The notes under the pieces: model-generated
The model's input: the letters and a program-made list of their open reading frames with translations, nothing else
Databases searched by the model: none
What the model was told of the DNA's origin: nothing
DNA from: Streptomyces sp. JHA26
GTDB lineage: Bacteria; Actinomycetota; Actinomycetes; Streptomycetales; Streptomycetaceae
DNA: 59,867 bases
NCBI RefSeq assembly: GCF_002005565.1
Contig: NZ_BDJC01000045.1
Location: 1-59,867 of the forward strand
Direction: 5' to 3'
Made by a program: the position numbers and the translations under genes
Part shown: positions 49,659 through 58,738 of the stretch, in pieces
Numbering within the stretch: position 1 is the first letter of the stretch
How the letters are laid out: each line of letters opens with the position of its first letter

Positions 49659-52600
49659 TCAGCGGGGGACGCCGACCGGCTCCTCCGGCTCGGCCGCCCC
49701 GGTGAACGTCCGCCACAGCCGGGCGTACCGTCCGTCGAGCGCGAGCAGTTCGTCGTGCGTGCCGTCCTCGACGACCCGTCCGTGGTCCATGACGACGACC
49801 CGGTCCGCGCGGGCCGCCGTGGTCAGCCGGTGGGCCACCACCAGGGTCGTACGGCGGCCCGCCAGCCGGTCGGTGGCCTGGTTGACCTGTGCCTCCGTGG
49901 CCAGGTCCAGGGCCGCGGTGGCCTCGTCGAGGAGCAGGACGTCCGGGTCGACCAGTTCGGCGCGGGCCAGCGCGATCAGCTGGCGCTGCCCGGCGGAGAG
50001 GTTGCGGCCGCGCTCGGCGACCTCGTGGAGGTAGCCGCCCTCCAGGGTGGCGATCATCTCGTGGGCGCCGACCGCACGGGCCGCCGCCTCCACCTCGGCG
50101 TCGGTGGCGTCGGGGCGCCCGTAGGCGATGGCGTCCCGGACGGTGCCGGGGAAGAGGTACGCCTCCTGCGGGACGACGCCGAGGCGGTGCCGGTAGGAGG
50201 TGAGGTCGAGGTCGCGCAGGTCCCGCCCGTCGGCGGTCACCCGCCCCGCCGTCGGGTCGTAGAACCGGGCGACCAGCTTGACCAGCGTCGACTTGCCCGC
50301 GCCGGTCTCGCCGACGAACGCGACGGTCTGCCCGGCGGGGATGCGCAGGTCGACGCCGGTGAGGGCCTCCTCCTCGTCGCCGTAGCGGAAGTGCACGCCC
50401 TCGAAGGCGATCTCGCCGCGCAGGGACGGCACGTCGAGCGGCTCGTCGGGGGCCTCGGTGGAGGTGGGTTCGCGCAGCAGCTCCTGGATCCGGCCGAGGG
50501 AGACGGTCGCCTGCTGGTAGCCGTCGAAGACCTGGGAGAGCTGCTGGACGGGCGCGAAGAACAGGTCGATGTAGAGCAGGTAGGCCACCAGCGCGCCGGT
50601 CGTCAGGGTGGCGTCGTCGATCCGGCCGCCGCCGACGACCAGCACGGCGACGGCCGCCGCCGAGGACAGCAGCTGCACGAACGGGAAGTACACCGAGATC
50701 AGCCACTGGCCCCGGATGCGGGCCTGTCGGTAGCTGTCGCTGCGCTCGGCGAAGCGCCGCCCGCCGTCGTGCTCGCGCCGGAACGCCTGCACGATCCGCA
50801 GCCCGGCCACCGACTCCTGGAGGTCGGCGTTGACCGCGGAGACCCGCTCACGGGCCAGTTCGTACGCCTTCACGCTGGCCCGACGGAAGAAGAACGTGGC
50901 GACGACCAGCGGCGGCAGCGTCGCGAAGACGACCAGGGCGAGCTGCACGTCGATCACCAGCAGGGCGGCCATGATGCCGAAGAAGGTGACGACCGAGACG
51001 AAGGCGGTGACCAGACCCGTCTGCAGGAAGGTCGACAAAGCGTCGACGTCCGTGGTCATCCGGGTCATGATCCGGCCGGTCAGCTCGCGCTCGTAGTAGT
51101 CGAGGCCGAGCCGCTGGAGCTGGGCGAAGATCTTCAGGCGCAGGGCGTACAGGATCCGCTCCCCGGTGCGCCCGGTCATGCGGATCTCGGCGGTCTGCGC
51201 CGCCCACTGGGCGAGCACGGCGAGCAGGCCCAGCAGCGAGGCCGCCCAGACCGCGCCGAGGGCGAGCCGGGTGACGCCGTCGTCGATGCCGTGCCGGATC
51301 AGGACCGGCAGCAGCAGACCCATGCCGGCGTCGACGGCGACCAGGGCGAGGCTGACGAGCAGCGGGCGTCCGAAGCCGCGCAGGAGGCGTCGCAGGCCGT
51401 AGGACTCCTCCGGCAGCACGGCGCGCGCCTCGTCGACGTCCGGGGTGTCGGTGGCCGGGGGCAGGGCGTCGACCCGGGCGAGCAGCTCGGGCGTGGCGGG
51501 GGTGCCGGCGAGGGCGGTGTCCTTCGGCGCGCGGTCGCCGGTCCACAGCCGCGGGGTGACGCCGCGCTCGGCGTCGAACTCGGCGTCCAGCTCGTCCCTC
51601 CCCCACTCTCGAACAAACTCGAGCGGGGGGACCCCCACCGAGGTGTCCTCCGGCTCCTCGGCGGGGCGGGCGTGGCCGGGCGAGACGCCGCCGAGCTCGT
51701 CCGGGTCGGTCAGCAGGCGGCGGTAGAGCGCCGAGCGTTCCTGGAGCTCCTCGTGGGTGCCGATGTCGGCGAGGCGGCCGTGGTCGAGGACGGCGATGCG
51801 GTCGGCGAGGCCGAGGGTGGAGCGGCGGTGGGCGATCAGCAGGGTGGTGCGGCCCCGCATGACGTGGGCCAGCGCCTCGTGGATCTCGTGTTCGACGCGG
51901 GCGTCCACGGCGGACGTCGCGTCGTCCAGGACGAGCAGTCTGGGGTCGGTGAGGATCGCGCGGGCGAGGGCGACGCGCTGGCGCTGGCCGCCGGAGAGGG
52001 TCAGGCCGTGCTCGCCGACGGTGGTGTCGTAGCCGTCGGGCAGCTCGGTGATGAACCCGTGGGCCTGCGCGGCCCGGGCGGCCGCCTCGATCTCCTCGTC
52101 GGTGGCGTCGGGCCGGCCGTAGGCGATGTTGGCGCGCACGGTGTCGGAGAAGAGGAACGAGTCCTCGGGCACGAGCCCGATCGCGGCCCGCAGCGAGTCG
52201 AGGGTCAGCTCGCGCACGTCGTGCCCGCCGACGAGGACGGCGCCGCGCGTCACGTCGTAGAAGCGCGGCAGCAGCAGGGAGACCGTGGACTTGCCGGAGC
52301 CGGAGGAGCCGACGACGGCGAGGGTCTCGCCGGGCCGGATCTCGAAGGAGAGGCCGTCGAGGACGGGCCGGCCGGGGTCGTAGCCGAACGACACGTCGTC
52401 GAACTCGACGGCGGCGGGCGCGTCGGCCGGGAGCTCCTTGGTGCCGTCGGTCAGGGAGGGCTCGGTGTCGATCAGCTCCAGGACGCGTTCGGTGCCGGCG
52501 CGGGCCTGCTGGCCGACGGTGAGGACCATGGCGAGCATGCGGACCGGGCCGACGAGCTGGGCGAGGTAGGTGGAGAAGGCGACGAACGTGCCGAGGGTGA

Positions 52601-53414
52601 TGTGCCCGCGCACCGCCAGCCAGCCGCCGAGGGCGAGCATGGCGACCTGACCGAGGGCGGGGACGGCCTGGAGGGCGGGGGTGTAGGTGGCGTTCAGCCT
52701 GATCGTCCGCAGCCGCCCGGCGAACAGCCGCCGGCCGACCTCCCGTAGCTTGCCGGTCTCCTGCTCCTCCTGCCCGAAGCCCTTCACCACGCGCACGCCG
52801 CTCACCGAGCCGTCGACCACGCCGGCGACGGCGGCGGCCTGGGCCTGGGCGTACCAGGTGGCGGGGTGCAGGCGGGTGCGGCTGCGGCGGGCGATGAACC
52901 ACAGGGCGGGGGCGACGGCGAGGGCGACGAGGGTGAGCGGCGGCGACAGCCACGCCATGATCACGAGCGAGATCAGGAAGAGCAGGACGTTCCCGATGGT
53001 CATCGGGAGCATGAACAGCAGGCTCTGGATCAGCTGGAGGTCGCTGGTGGCCCGTCCGACGACCTGGCCGGTGGACAGCTCGTCCTGCCGTCGGCCGTCG
53101 AGCCGGGTGATCGTGCCGTACATGTCCGTGCGCAGGTCGTGCTGGACGTCGAGGGCGAGCCGGCCGCCGTAGTAGCGGCGGACGTAGGTGAGGCCGTAGA
53201 CGGCGAGCGCGGCACCGATCAGGAGACCGGCCCAGGTGGCCATGGACCGGGTCTTGTCGCCGATGACGTCGTCGATGATCACCTTGGTGATCAGCGGGAC
53301 GAGGGCCATGACGGCCATGCCGCCGAGGGAGGACCCGAGGGCGAGGACGACGTCCTTGGGATACCGCCAGGCGTACCCCGCCAGCCGTCGTGCCCATCCC
53401 CGTTGCGCGTCCAC
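49659..53414 (-). CDS. Fused ABC exporter (TMD-NBD-TMD-NBD)
   Basis: A 1251-residue single-chain exporter made of two complete half-transporters. Each half has six helices and an ATPase domain: NBD1 with GSSGSGKST and LSGGQRQRV, NBD2 with GETGAGKST and LSAGQRQLI. Walker B of NBD1 ends LVLDDATSAVD, so the catalytic Glu is Asp, while NBD2 keeps LLLDEATAALD. This gives one degenerate and one consensus ATP site, as in heterodimeric exporters such as TM287/288. The linker (about 590-620) is partly encoded by a palindromic element. GTG 53414 with GGAGGA. Substrate unknown. Confidence 0.92.
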   Translation of the reverse strand: MDAQRGWARRLAGYAWRYPKDVVLALGSSLGGMAVMALVPLITKVIIDDVIGDKTRSMATWAGLLIGAALAVYGLTYVRRYYGGRLALDVQHDLRTDMYGTITRLDGRRQDELSTGQVVGRATSDLQLIQSLLFMLPMTIGNVLLFLISLVIMAWLSPPLTLVALAVAPALWFIARRSRTRLHPATWYAQAQAAAVAGVVDGSVSGVRVVKGFGQEEQETGKLREVGRRLFAGRLRTIRLNATYTPALQAVPALGQVAMLALGGWLAVRGHITLGTFVAFSTYLAQLVGPVRMLAMVLTVGQQARAGTERVLELIDTEPSLTDGTKELPADAPAAVEFDDVSFGYDPGRPVLDGLSFEIRPGETLAVVGSSGSGKSTVSLLLPRFYDVTRGAVLVGGHDVRELTLDSLRAAIGLVPEDSFLFSDTVRANIAYGRPDATDEEIEAAARAAQAHGFITELPDGYDTTVGEHGLTLSGGQRQRVALARAILTDPRLLVLDDATSAVDARVEHEIHEALAHVMRGRTTLLIAHRRSTLGLADRIAVLDHGRLADIGTHEELQERSALYRRLLTDPDELGGVSPGHARPAEEPEDTSVGVPPLEFVREWGRDELDAEFDAERGVTPRLWTGDRAPKDTALAGTPATPELLARVDALPPATDTPDVDEARAVLPEESYGLRRLLRGFGRPLLVSLALVAVDAGMGLLLPVLIRHGIDDGVTRLALGAVWAASLLGLLAVLAQWAAQTAEIRMTGRTGERILYALRLKIFAQLQRLGLDYYERELTGRIMTRMTTDVDALSTFLQTGLVTAFVSVVTFFGIMAALLVIDVQLALVVFATLPPLVVATFFFRRASVKAYELARERVSAVNADLQESVAGLRIVQAFRREHDGGRRFAERSDSYRQARIRGQWLISVYFPFVQLLSSAAAVAVLVVGGGRIDDATLTTGALVAYLLYIDLFFAPVQQLSQVFDGYQQATVSLGRIQELLREPTSTEAPDEPLDVPSLRGEIAFEGVHFRYGDEEEALTGVDLRIPAGQTVAFVGETGAGKSTLVKLVARFYDPTAGRVTADGRDLRDLDLTSYRHRLGVVPQEAYLFPGTVRDAIAYGRPDATDAEVEAAARAVGAHEMIATLEGGYLHEVAERGRNLSAGQRQLIALARAELVDPDVLLLDEATAALDLATEAQVNQATDRLAGRRTTLVVAHRLTTAARADRVVVMDHGRVVEDGTHDELLALDGRYARLWRTFTGAAEPEEPVGVPR
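51597..51637. repeat. REP-like palindromic element inside the ABC exporter gene
   Basis: CTCGA (51608-51612) and TCGAG (51619-51623) form a stem around ACAAAC, extended by CCCC/GGGG flanks (51601-51604 with 51627-51630) and followed by GACCCCCA. This C-run, CTCGA hairpin, G-run and ACCCCC order is, from memory, a dispersed palindrome common in Streptomyces intergenic regions. Here it is in frame and encodes part of the linker between the two half-transporters (VGVPPLEFVREWG). Confidence 0.65.
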
Positions 53415-53524
53415 GCGGTGTCCTCCGGTCGGTCGTCCTGCTCATCTGATCTACCGCAAGGCACCAACACGGGCGACCGGGGATTTCATCCCGCCCCACC
53501 GTTCGGGCCCCCACCTCGAATGCG

Positions 53525-53834
53525 GTGCGCCCCCGTCCCCGGCGCGCCCTGCCGCGGGCCCACGGGACGGTCGACGGTCCGCTGGTGGAGGTCGTGACGG
53601 GACACATCAGCGATCTGCTGCACCCTCTCGCCCCCCCACGGCGGGGCGTGGAGCGATCCCGCGCTGCACGCCCCGCCCTGGAAGGTCCTGTGGATCGCCC
53701 GCCCTGCCGCCCTCTGCCCGGAAGCGGGCGGTGACCGGGAGTGGGAGGGCAGGCTGGACGGGGCGTTCAGAACGCTGCCGCGCGACCTGCTCCGCCCCTG
53801 GGCCGCGGCAGGCCCGCCGGAGGAGGCCCCTTGA
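53525..53834 (+). pseudogene. Small gene frameshifted in a C7 run
   Basis: Two abutting frames are protein-like: upstream GPLVEVVTGHISDLLHPLAP, then in the next frame HGGAWSDPALHAPPWKVLWI through FRTLPRDLLRPWAAA, ending at TGA 53832-53834. They join at a run of seven Cs (53631-53637); six would restore one frame of about 100 codons. Start uncertain (GTG 53525 or later). Mutation or sequencing slip. Family not recognised. Confidence 0.55.
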
Positions 53835-53869
53835 AGGCGGCGCCGGTCCGCCCGGCCGGGGCCCGCCGG

Positions 53870-54244
53870 CTACAGGTACGGGCGGGTGATCAGTTCGATC
53901 GCGTGGCCGGACGGGTCCTTGAAGTAGACGCCCCGGCCGCCGTGCTCGGTGTTCGTCTCACCGGGGCGCCGCATCTGCGGGTCGGCCCAGTGCTCGATGC
54001 CGCGGTCGCGCAGGCGCCGGTAGGCGCGGTCGAAGAGGTCGTCGTCGACCAGGAACGCGTAGTGCTGCATCTGGATCTCGACCGGCGGCTCGGCGAACTG
54101 GAGCAGTACGCCGTCGGCGAGCTGGACGTTGGTGAAGGGCCCCCAGGACGGCGCCGCCGGTGCTTCCAGCAACTCCCGGAAGAAGCGGGCGGACTCCTCA
54201 CGGTCCTCGGCGGCGATGATGGTGTGGTTGAACGTGGCTGCCAT
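53870..54244 (-). CDS. VOC-family (glyoxalase-fold) protein
   Basis: A 124-residue single-domain VOC protein (FNHTIIAAEDREESARFFRE at the start, QMQHYAFLVDDDLFDRAY in the middle, GRGVYFKDPSGHAIELITRP at the end). His and Glu residues typical of the metal site are present. The phrase YFKDPSGHAIELI is common to fosfomycin/bleomycin-resistance-like and dioxygenase-like members. ATG 54244 with GAGG. Substrate unknown. Confidence 0.82.
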   Translation of the reverse strand: MAATFNHTIIAAEDREESARFFRELLEAPAAPSWGPFTNVQLADGVLLQFAEPPVEIQMQHYAFLVDDDLFDRAYRRLRDRGIEHWADPQMRRPGETNTEHGGRGVYFKDPSGHAIELITRPYL

Positions 54245-54582
54245 GTGGTTGACCTCGCTGTGGGTTCGGCACGGAGTGGACTCGTCGTGGCGTACGAGCA
54301 CTCGGGGGTCCGCGTGCCGGGGCGAGGGGGTGTCCGACGCGCACCCGTCGCGCGGTCAGACCTCCACCGGGTCGCCGATCCGTGTGTGGCGCAAGGCCGT
54401 TCCGGTGTTCACGTCGGACAACGGTAGGCGATGCGGCCCCACCTGACAACGAGGCCCGAAGACTTCGCCCGTCGGACCACCGTCACGCAATCGCCACCTT
54501 CCTTTCACGCCGATGGCCGCATGTGCATGTCACTGTCTGCGGTATCACCCAGACGTCAACCCGCGTAGATCGGACACCCCAC
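54245..54582. other. 338-bp divergent gap, no supported gene
   Basis: This region separates the VOC gene from the divergent nuclease gene. It should hold both promoters. A 28-codon minus-strand frame (54442-54356) is protein-like at its end but lacks a ribosome-binding site. The segment before the nuclease start is locally AT-richer, but I cannot assign a promoter with confidence. Confidence 0.5.
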
Positions 54583-55395
54583 ATGCTCGCTATACGCACA
54601 TCCGCAGGCCGGCGCCGGAAGGCGGTGGCGCTCGCCACCGCCGCCGTCCTCGCCGGCCTCGCCGCCCCGTCCCTGACCGCGGCCCCCGCCACGGCCGCCA
54701 CGAACGACTACGACACGACGTACTACAAGAACGCGATCGGCAAGACCGGGGCCGGCCTCAAGGCGTCCCTCCACACGATCATCAGCAACCAGACGAAGAT
54801 CTCCTACTCGGCCGTCTGGAACGCGCTCAAGGTCACCGACCAGGACCCGGCCAACAGCAACAACGTGGTCCTGCTCTACTCGGGCGTCTCCCGCAGCAAG
54901 TCCCTCAACGGCGGGGACACCGGTGACTGGAACCGCGAGCACGTCTGGGCCAAGTCGCACGGCGACTTCGGCACCTCCACCGGACCCGGCACCGACCTGC
55001 ACCACCTGCGCCCCGAGGACGTCCAGGTCAACGGCGTGCGGGGCAACAAGGACTTCGACGACGGCGGCAGCGCCGTGAGCAACGGCGGCGGAAGCCTCAC
55101 CGACTCCGACTCCTTCGAGCCCCGCGACGCGGTCAAGGGCGACGTGGCCCGCATGATCTTCTACATGGCGGTCCGCTACGAGGGCGACGACGGCTGGGCC
55201 GACCTGGAGGTCAACGGCAGCGTGAACAACGGCAGCAACCCGTACATCGGGAAGCTGGCGGTGCTCAAGCAGTGGAACGACGAGGACCCGCCGGACGCCT
55301 TCGAGGAGCGCCGCAACCAGGTCATCTACGACACCTACCAGCACAACCGCAACCCGTTCGTCGACCACCCGGAGTGGGTCGAGGCGATCTGGTAG
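54583..55395 (+). CDS. Secreted endonuclease I (EndA-type)
   Basis: A 270-residue secreted nuclease. The signal peptide ends near SLTAAPATAA. The mature enzyme shows the endonuclease I core: WNREHVWAKSHGDFG, with the metal-linked His, then TDLHHLRPEDVQVNGVRGNK and FEPRDAVKGDVARMIFYMAV. It should degrade extracellular DNA or RNA for nutrients. ATG 54583 lacks a clear Shine-Dalgarno, but the signal peptide supports it. Confidence 0.9.
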   Translation: MLAIRTSAGRRRKAVALATAAVLAGLAAPSLTAAPATAATNDYDTTYYKNAIGKTGAGLKASLHTIISNQTKISYSAVWNALKVTDQDPANSNNVVLLYSGVSRSKSLNGGDTGDWNREHVWAKSHGDFGTSTGPGTDLHHLRPEDVQVNGVRGNKDFDDGGSAVSNGGGSLTDSDSFEPRDAVKGDVARMIFYMAVRYEGDDGWADLEVNGSVNNGSNPYIGKLAVLKQWNDEDPPDAFEERRNQVIYDTYQHNRNPFVDHPEWVEAIW

Positions 55396-55438
55396 GCCGG
55401 TCGACTGAGCGCCGTGGCCGACGGGTAGGTAGGTGGCC

Positions 55439-55819
55439 ATGGCAGAGAAACCGGAGAGCGCGCCCCGGCTGTGCGGGCGGCTGTGGGCGACGCTGGTGGT
55501 ACTGAGGGCGGTCGGGGAGGACCGGGGCCGGAACACGGACCTCCTCGACGAGAGCCGGCTCGACAAGGTGCAGAAGCAGCCCGAGGACCAGCTGGGCAGG
55601 CAGCTGACCCTGGCGGCCGACTACCTGCGCAAGGCCCGGCGGCGCAGCGCCCGGCACGGGGAGGCCGCCACGCGGTTGTTCCTCGCGATACCGGAGTTCG
55701 TCCCGGGGGACGGCAGGTTCCCCTCGTCCCTCGGCGGCGAGTCGCAGAGCATCGAGTTCGCCAAGGCCTACCACGAGCAGCGCGGCGCGTACGCCGAGTA
55801 CAAGCCGCTGTTCAAGTGA
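55439..55819 (+). CDS. Hypothetical cytoplasmic protein
   Basis: A 126-residue charged protein without signal or membrane helix (LWATLVVLRAVGEDRGRNTD, then LTLAADYLRKARRRSARHGE). ATG 55439 is preferred over GTG 55433. It follows the nuclease by 43 bp and could be co-transcribed. No family recognised; helical content appears high. Confidence 0.65.
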   Translation: MAEKPESAPRLCGRLWATLVVLRAVGEDRGRNTDLLDESRLDKVQKQPEDQLGRQLTLAADYLRKARRRSARHGEAATRLFLAIPEFVPGDGRFPSSLGGESQSIEFAKAYHEQRGAYAEYKPLFK

Positions 55820-55837
55820 CCTGATTCCGGCGTCCGT

Positions 55838-57523
55838 TCAGCCCCGGTGCGTCGGCGCGAACATGCGCAGGACGGCGGGGAGCACGACCACCGAGGGGCC
55901 GGGGGCGGCCAGGGCCCTCGCGAGGTCGGCCTCCAGCGTCCCGGGGGACGTGCGCACCCCCGGCACCCCGAACGACTCGGCGAGCGCCACGTAGTCCGGG
56001 CGGGCCAGTTCCGTCGCCGTGGGCTGCCCGAAGGCGTCCGTCATGTACTCGCGCAGGATGCCGTAGCCGCCGTCGTCGACGATCAGCCAGGTGACGTTCA
56101 GGCCGTACTGGCGGGCCGTGGCCAGCTCGGCGACGGAGTACAGGGCGCCGCCGTCCCCCGAGACCGCCAGCACCGGGCGGGTGGGGTCGGCGACCGCCGC
56201 TCCCAGGGCCGCCGGGAAGCCGTAGCCGAGGCCGCCGGCGCCCTGGGCCGAGTGCATGGTGTTGGGGGACTTCGCGTCGAAGGCCGACCAGGCCCAGTAG
56301 GCCAGGATGGTCATGTCCCAGAAGGACGGGGCGTCGGCCGGCAGGGCCCTGCGGACGGCCGCCAGGACGTCCTGCTCCAGGGTGAGCCCCTGGGCGGCGA
56401 TGCGTTCGCCGACCTTGTCCAGCAGGGTCCGCACGCGCTCCGGGGCGGTCGGGTCGTGCCGCTCCCCCACCGTCTCCAGCAGGGCCTGGAGGGCGAGGCG
56501 GGCGTCGGCGTGGATGCCCAGGGCCGGGTGGTTGGACTCCAGTTTGCCGAGGTCGGCCTCGATCTGGATCACCCGGCCGCGCGGCGCGAACGTGTGGTAG
56601 TTGGAGGAGAGTTCACCAAGGCCCGAGCCGACGACCAGCAGGACGTCGGCGTCCTCCAGGAAGTCCGTGGTGTGGCGGTCCTCCAGCCAGGACTGGAGGG
56701 AGAGCGGGTGCGTCCACGGGAAGGCGCCCTTGCCGCCGAAGGTCGTCACGACGGGGGCCTGGAGACGTTCCGCGAGCTGCCGCAGCTTGCCGGAGGCGTC
56801 CGCGCGGACCACGCCCCCGCCCGCGATGATCGCGGGGCGCTCGGCGCGGGCCAGCAGGTCGGCGGCGACCGCCGTCAGCTCGGGCCGCGGGGGCAGCTCC
56901 TCGGGGAAGGTGTCGCCGCCGGTGACCTGCGGGACGGACGTCTCGGCCAGGAGGACGTCCTGCGGGATCTCCACCCACACCGGTCCGTGCGGGACGGTCA
57001 GCGCCGACGTCCACGCCTCGGCGATGGCCGACGGGATCTGGGACTGGGCGCGGACCGTGTGCACGGACTTCACCACGCCCCGGAACGAGGCCGCCTGGTC
57101 CGGGAGTTCGTGCAGGTAGCCGTGGCGGCCGCCGCCCAGCCCGGCCGTCGGGACCTGGCTGCCGATCGCCAGGACGGGGGCCGAGGCCGCCCGCGCCTCC
57201 TGGAGCGCGGGCAGGGAGGTGAGGGCTCCCGGGCCGGTCGACAGCAGCAGCGGGGCGGCCTCGCCGGTGATCCGGCCGTAGGCGTCCGCCGCGAAACCGG
57301 CGTTGTTCTCCATCCGCAGGCCGATGTAGCGCAGGTCCGAGCGGCGCAGCGCGTCGAACATGCCGAGGGCGTGCTGGCCGGGCAGGCCGAAGACGGTGGT
57401 CGCGCCCAGCCCGGCCAGGGTCTCCACGACCAGGTCTCCGCCGATGCGGCCGGGGGGAGGGTTGAGGGCCGCCTCCGTCTGGCCGGCGGTCGGACGCAGT
57501 ACCGGGTCGTGGTCGTGGGTCAC
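55838..57523 (-). CDS. Thiamine-diphosphate-dependent enzyme (acetolactate synthase family)
   Basis: A 561-residue three-domain ThDP enzyme. The activating Glu lies in GLRMENNAGFAADAYGR, the FAD/central domain around IAGGGVVRADASGKLRQLAE, and the cofactor motif is SGDGGALYSVAELATARQYG with the following WLIVDDGGYG. It is not an obvious housekeeping acetolactate synthase. GTG 57523 overlaps the agmatinase stop by 4 bp. The pair suggests degradation of an arginine-derived or guanidino compound, where the ThDP enzyme would act on a 2-keto or aldehyde intermediate. Specific reaction unknown. Confidence 0.85.
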   Translation of the reverse strand: MTHDHDPVLRPTAGQTEAALNPPPGRIGGDLVVETLAGLGATTVFGLPGQHALGMFDALRRSDLRYIGLRMENNAGFAADAYGRITGEAAPLLLSTGPGALTSLPALQEARAASAPVLAIGSQVPTAGLGGGRHGYLHELPDQAASFRGVVKSVHTVRAQSQIPSAIAEAWTSALTVPHGPVWVEIPQDVLLAETSVPQVTGGDTFPEELPPRPELTAVAADLLARAERPAIIAGGGVVRADASGKLRQLAERLQAPVVTTFGGKGAFPWTHPLSLQSWLEDRHTTDFLEDADVLLVVGSGLGELSSNYHTFAPRGRVIQIEADLGKLESNHPALGIHADARLALQALLETVGERHDPTAPERVRTLLDKVGERIAAQGLTLEQDVLAAVRRALPADAPSFWDMTILAYWAWSAFDAKSPNTMHSAQGAGGLGYGFPAALGAAVADPTRPVLAVSGDGGALYSVAELATARQYGLNVTWLIVDDGGYGILREYMTDAFGQPTATELARPDYVALAESFGVPGVRTSPGTLEADLARALAAPGPSVVVLPAVLRMFAPTHRG

Positions 57524-58491
57524 TTCGCCGCCTTCTCCTGGGCGATCCGGCGGGACATGATCGTGGTCAGTTCGTACGCGGTGTGGGACGCGGCGACGGA
57601 CGTGATCTCGGCGTGGTCGTAGGCGGGGGCCACCTCGACGACGTCGGCCGACACCAGGTTGCAGGAGGCCAGGCCGCGCAGGATCTCCAGCAGCTCGCGG
57701 GAGGTCATGCCGCCGGCCTCGGGGGTGCCGGTGCCGGGGGCGTGGGCCGGGTCCAGGCAGTCGATGTCGATGGAGATGTACAGCGGGCGGTCGCCGATGC
57801 GCTGCCGCAACTGGTCGGCGATCTCGTCGGCGCCACGGCGGTAGACGTCGGCGGAGGTGACGATGCCGAAGCCCATCTTCTCGTCGTCGGTCAGGTCCTT
57901 CTTGCCGTACAGCGGGCCGCGGGTGCCCACGTGGGAGAGCGCCTCCGTGTCGAGGATGCCCTCCTCGACCGCGCGCCGGAAGGGCGTGCCGTGCGTGTAC
58001 TCGGCGCCGAAGTAGGTGTCCCAGGTGTCGAGGTGGGCGTCGAAGTGGAGCAGGGCGACGGGGCCGTGCTTCTTGGCGACCGAGCGCAGCAGCGGCAGCG
58101 CGATGGTGTGGTCGCCGCCCAGGGTCATCAGACGGGCGCCGGTGCCGAGCAGGTCGTCGGCGGCGGCCTCGATCGTCTCGACGGCCTCGTTGATGTTGAA
58201 CGGGTTGACCGCTATGTCGCCGCCGTCGGCGACCTGGGCGAGGGCGAAGGGGGAGGCGTCCTGCGCCGGGTTGTAGGGGCGCAGCAGCCGGGAGGCCTCG
58301 CGGATGGCGTTGCCGCCGAACCGGGCGCCGGGCCGGTAGGAGACGCCGGAGTCGAACGGCACGCCCACCACGGCGACGTCGGCGGTGCCGACCTCGTCCA
58401 GGCGGGGCAGCCGGGCGAAGGTCGCGGGCCCGGCGTACCGCGGGACGCGGGAGGAGTCGACGGGACCGCGGGGCGTCTCGTTGCTGCTCAT
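57520..58491 (-). CDS. speB: Agmatinase-family ureohydrolase
   Basis: A 323-residue arginase-fold hydrolase. All manganese ligands are visible: GGDHTIALP, LHFDAHLDTWD and SIDIDCLDPAHAPGTGTPEA. The family splits agmatine or related guanidino compounds into an amine and urea. Guanidinobutyrase or guanidinopropionase activity is possible, so the symbol is tentative. ATG 58491 with AAGGAAGG. Faces a PucR-type regulator across 247 bp that includes a perfect inverted repeat; co-translated with the ThDP enzyme gene. Confidence 0.88.
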   Translation of the reverse strand: MSSNETPRGPVDSSRVPRYAGPATFARLPRLDEVGTADVAVVGVPFDSGVSYRPGARFGGNAIREASRLLRPYNPAQDASPFALAQVADGGDIAVNPFNINEAVETIEAAADDLLGTGARLMTLGGDHTIALPLLRSVAKKHGPVALLHFDAHLDTWDTYFGAEYTHGTPFRRAVEEGILDTEALSHVGTRGPLYGKKDLTDDEKMGFGIVTSADVYRRGADEIADQLRQRIGDRPLYISIDIDCLDPAHAPGTGTPEAGGMTSRELLEILRGLASCNLVSADVVEVAPAYDHAEITSVAASHTAYELTTIMSRRIAQEKAAK

Positions 58492-58693
58492 GAATTGCCT
58501 TCCTTCTTACGCTTCTTCGCGTATTTACTGCTCTGTACCGCTCGGCACGACTCTACTGGTGGGCCGGTACCGGCCGGGGTCCGGACGCGGGGGCGCGGCC
58601 GTCGGGACGGTCGCGTCGGGCGGTCGGGCCGGTCCCGTGGCGGGATTCCGGTCCGGATCGACACTAGGTGGTCGAAAAGCGGCTGCGAAGTGT

Positions 58694-58733
58694 ACGTTCC
58701 CTCCATTCGGGCTCGCCGGAGTGGAGGGAACGT
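58694..58733. promoter_or_regulatory. 12-bp perfect inverted repeat covering the PucR ribosome-binding site
   Basis: ACGTTCCCTCCA (58694-58705) and its exact complement (58722-58733) are separated by 16 bp. The right arm contains GGAGGGA, the likely ribosome-binding site of the GTG at 58739. The element can act as an operator for the PucR-type protein, or as an RNA hairpin that hides the ribosome-binding site, or both. Confidence 0.75.
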
Positions 58734-58738
58734 CCATC

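Noticed and set aside
50848..53607. 919-codon second minus-strand frame over the ABC exporter
   Set aside because: Different frame of a gene with intact Walker and signature motifs; Arg/Pro-rich.
54356..54442. 28-codon minus-strand frame upstream of the VOC gene
   Set aside because: The C-terminal half looks protein-like, but there is no convincing Shine-Dalgarno and no family.
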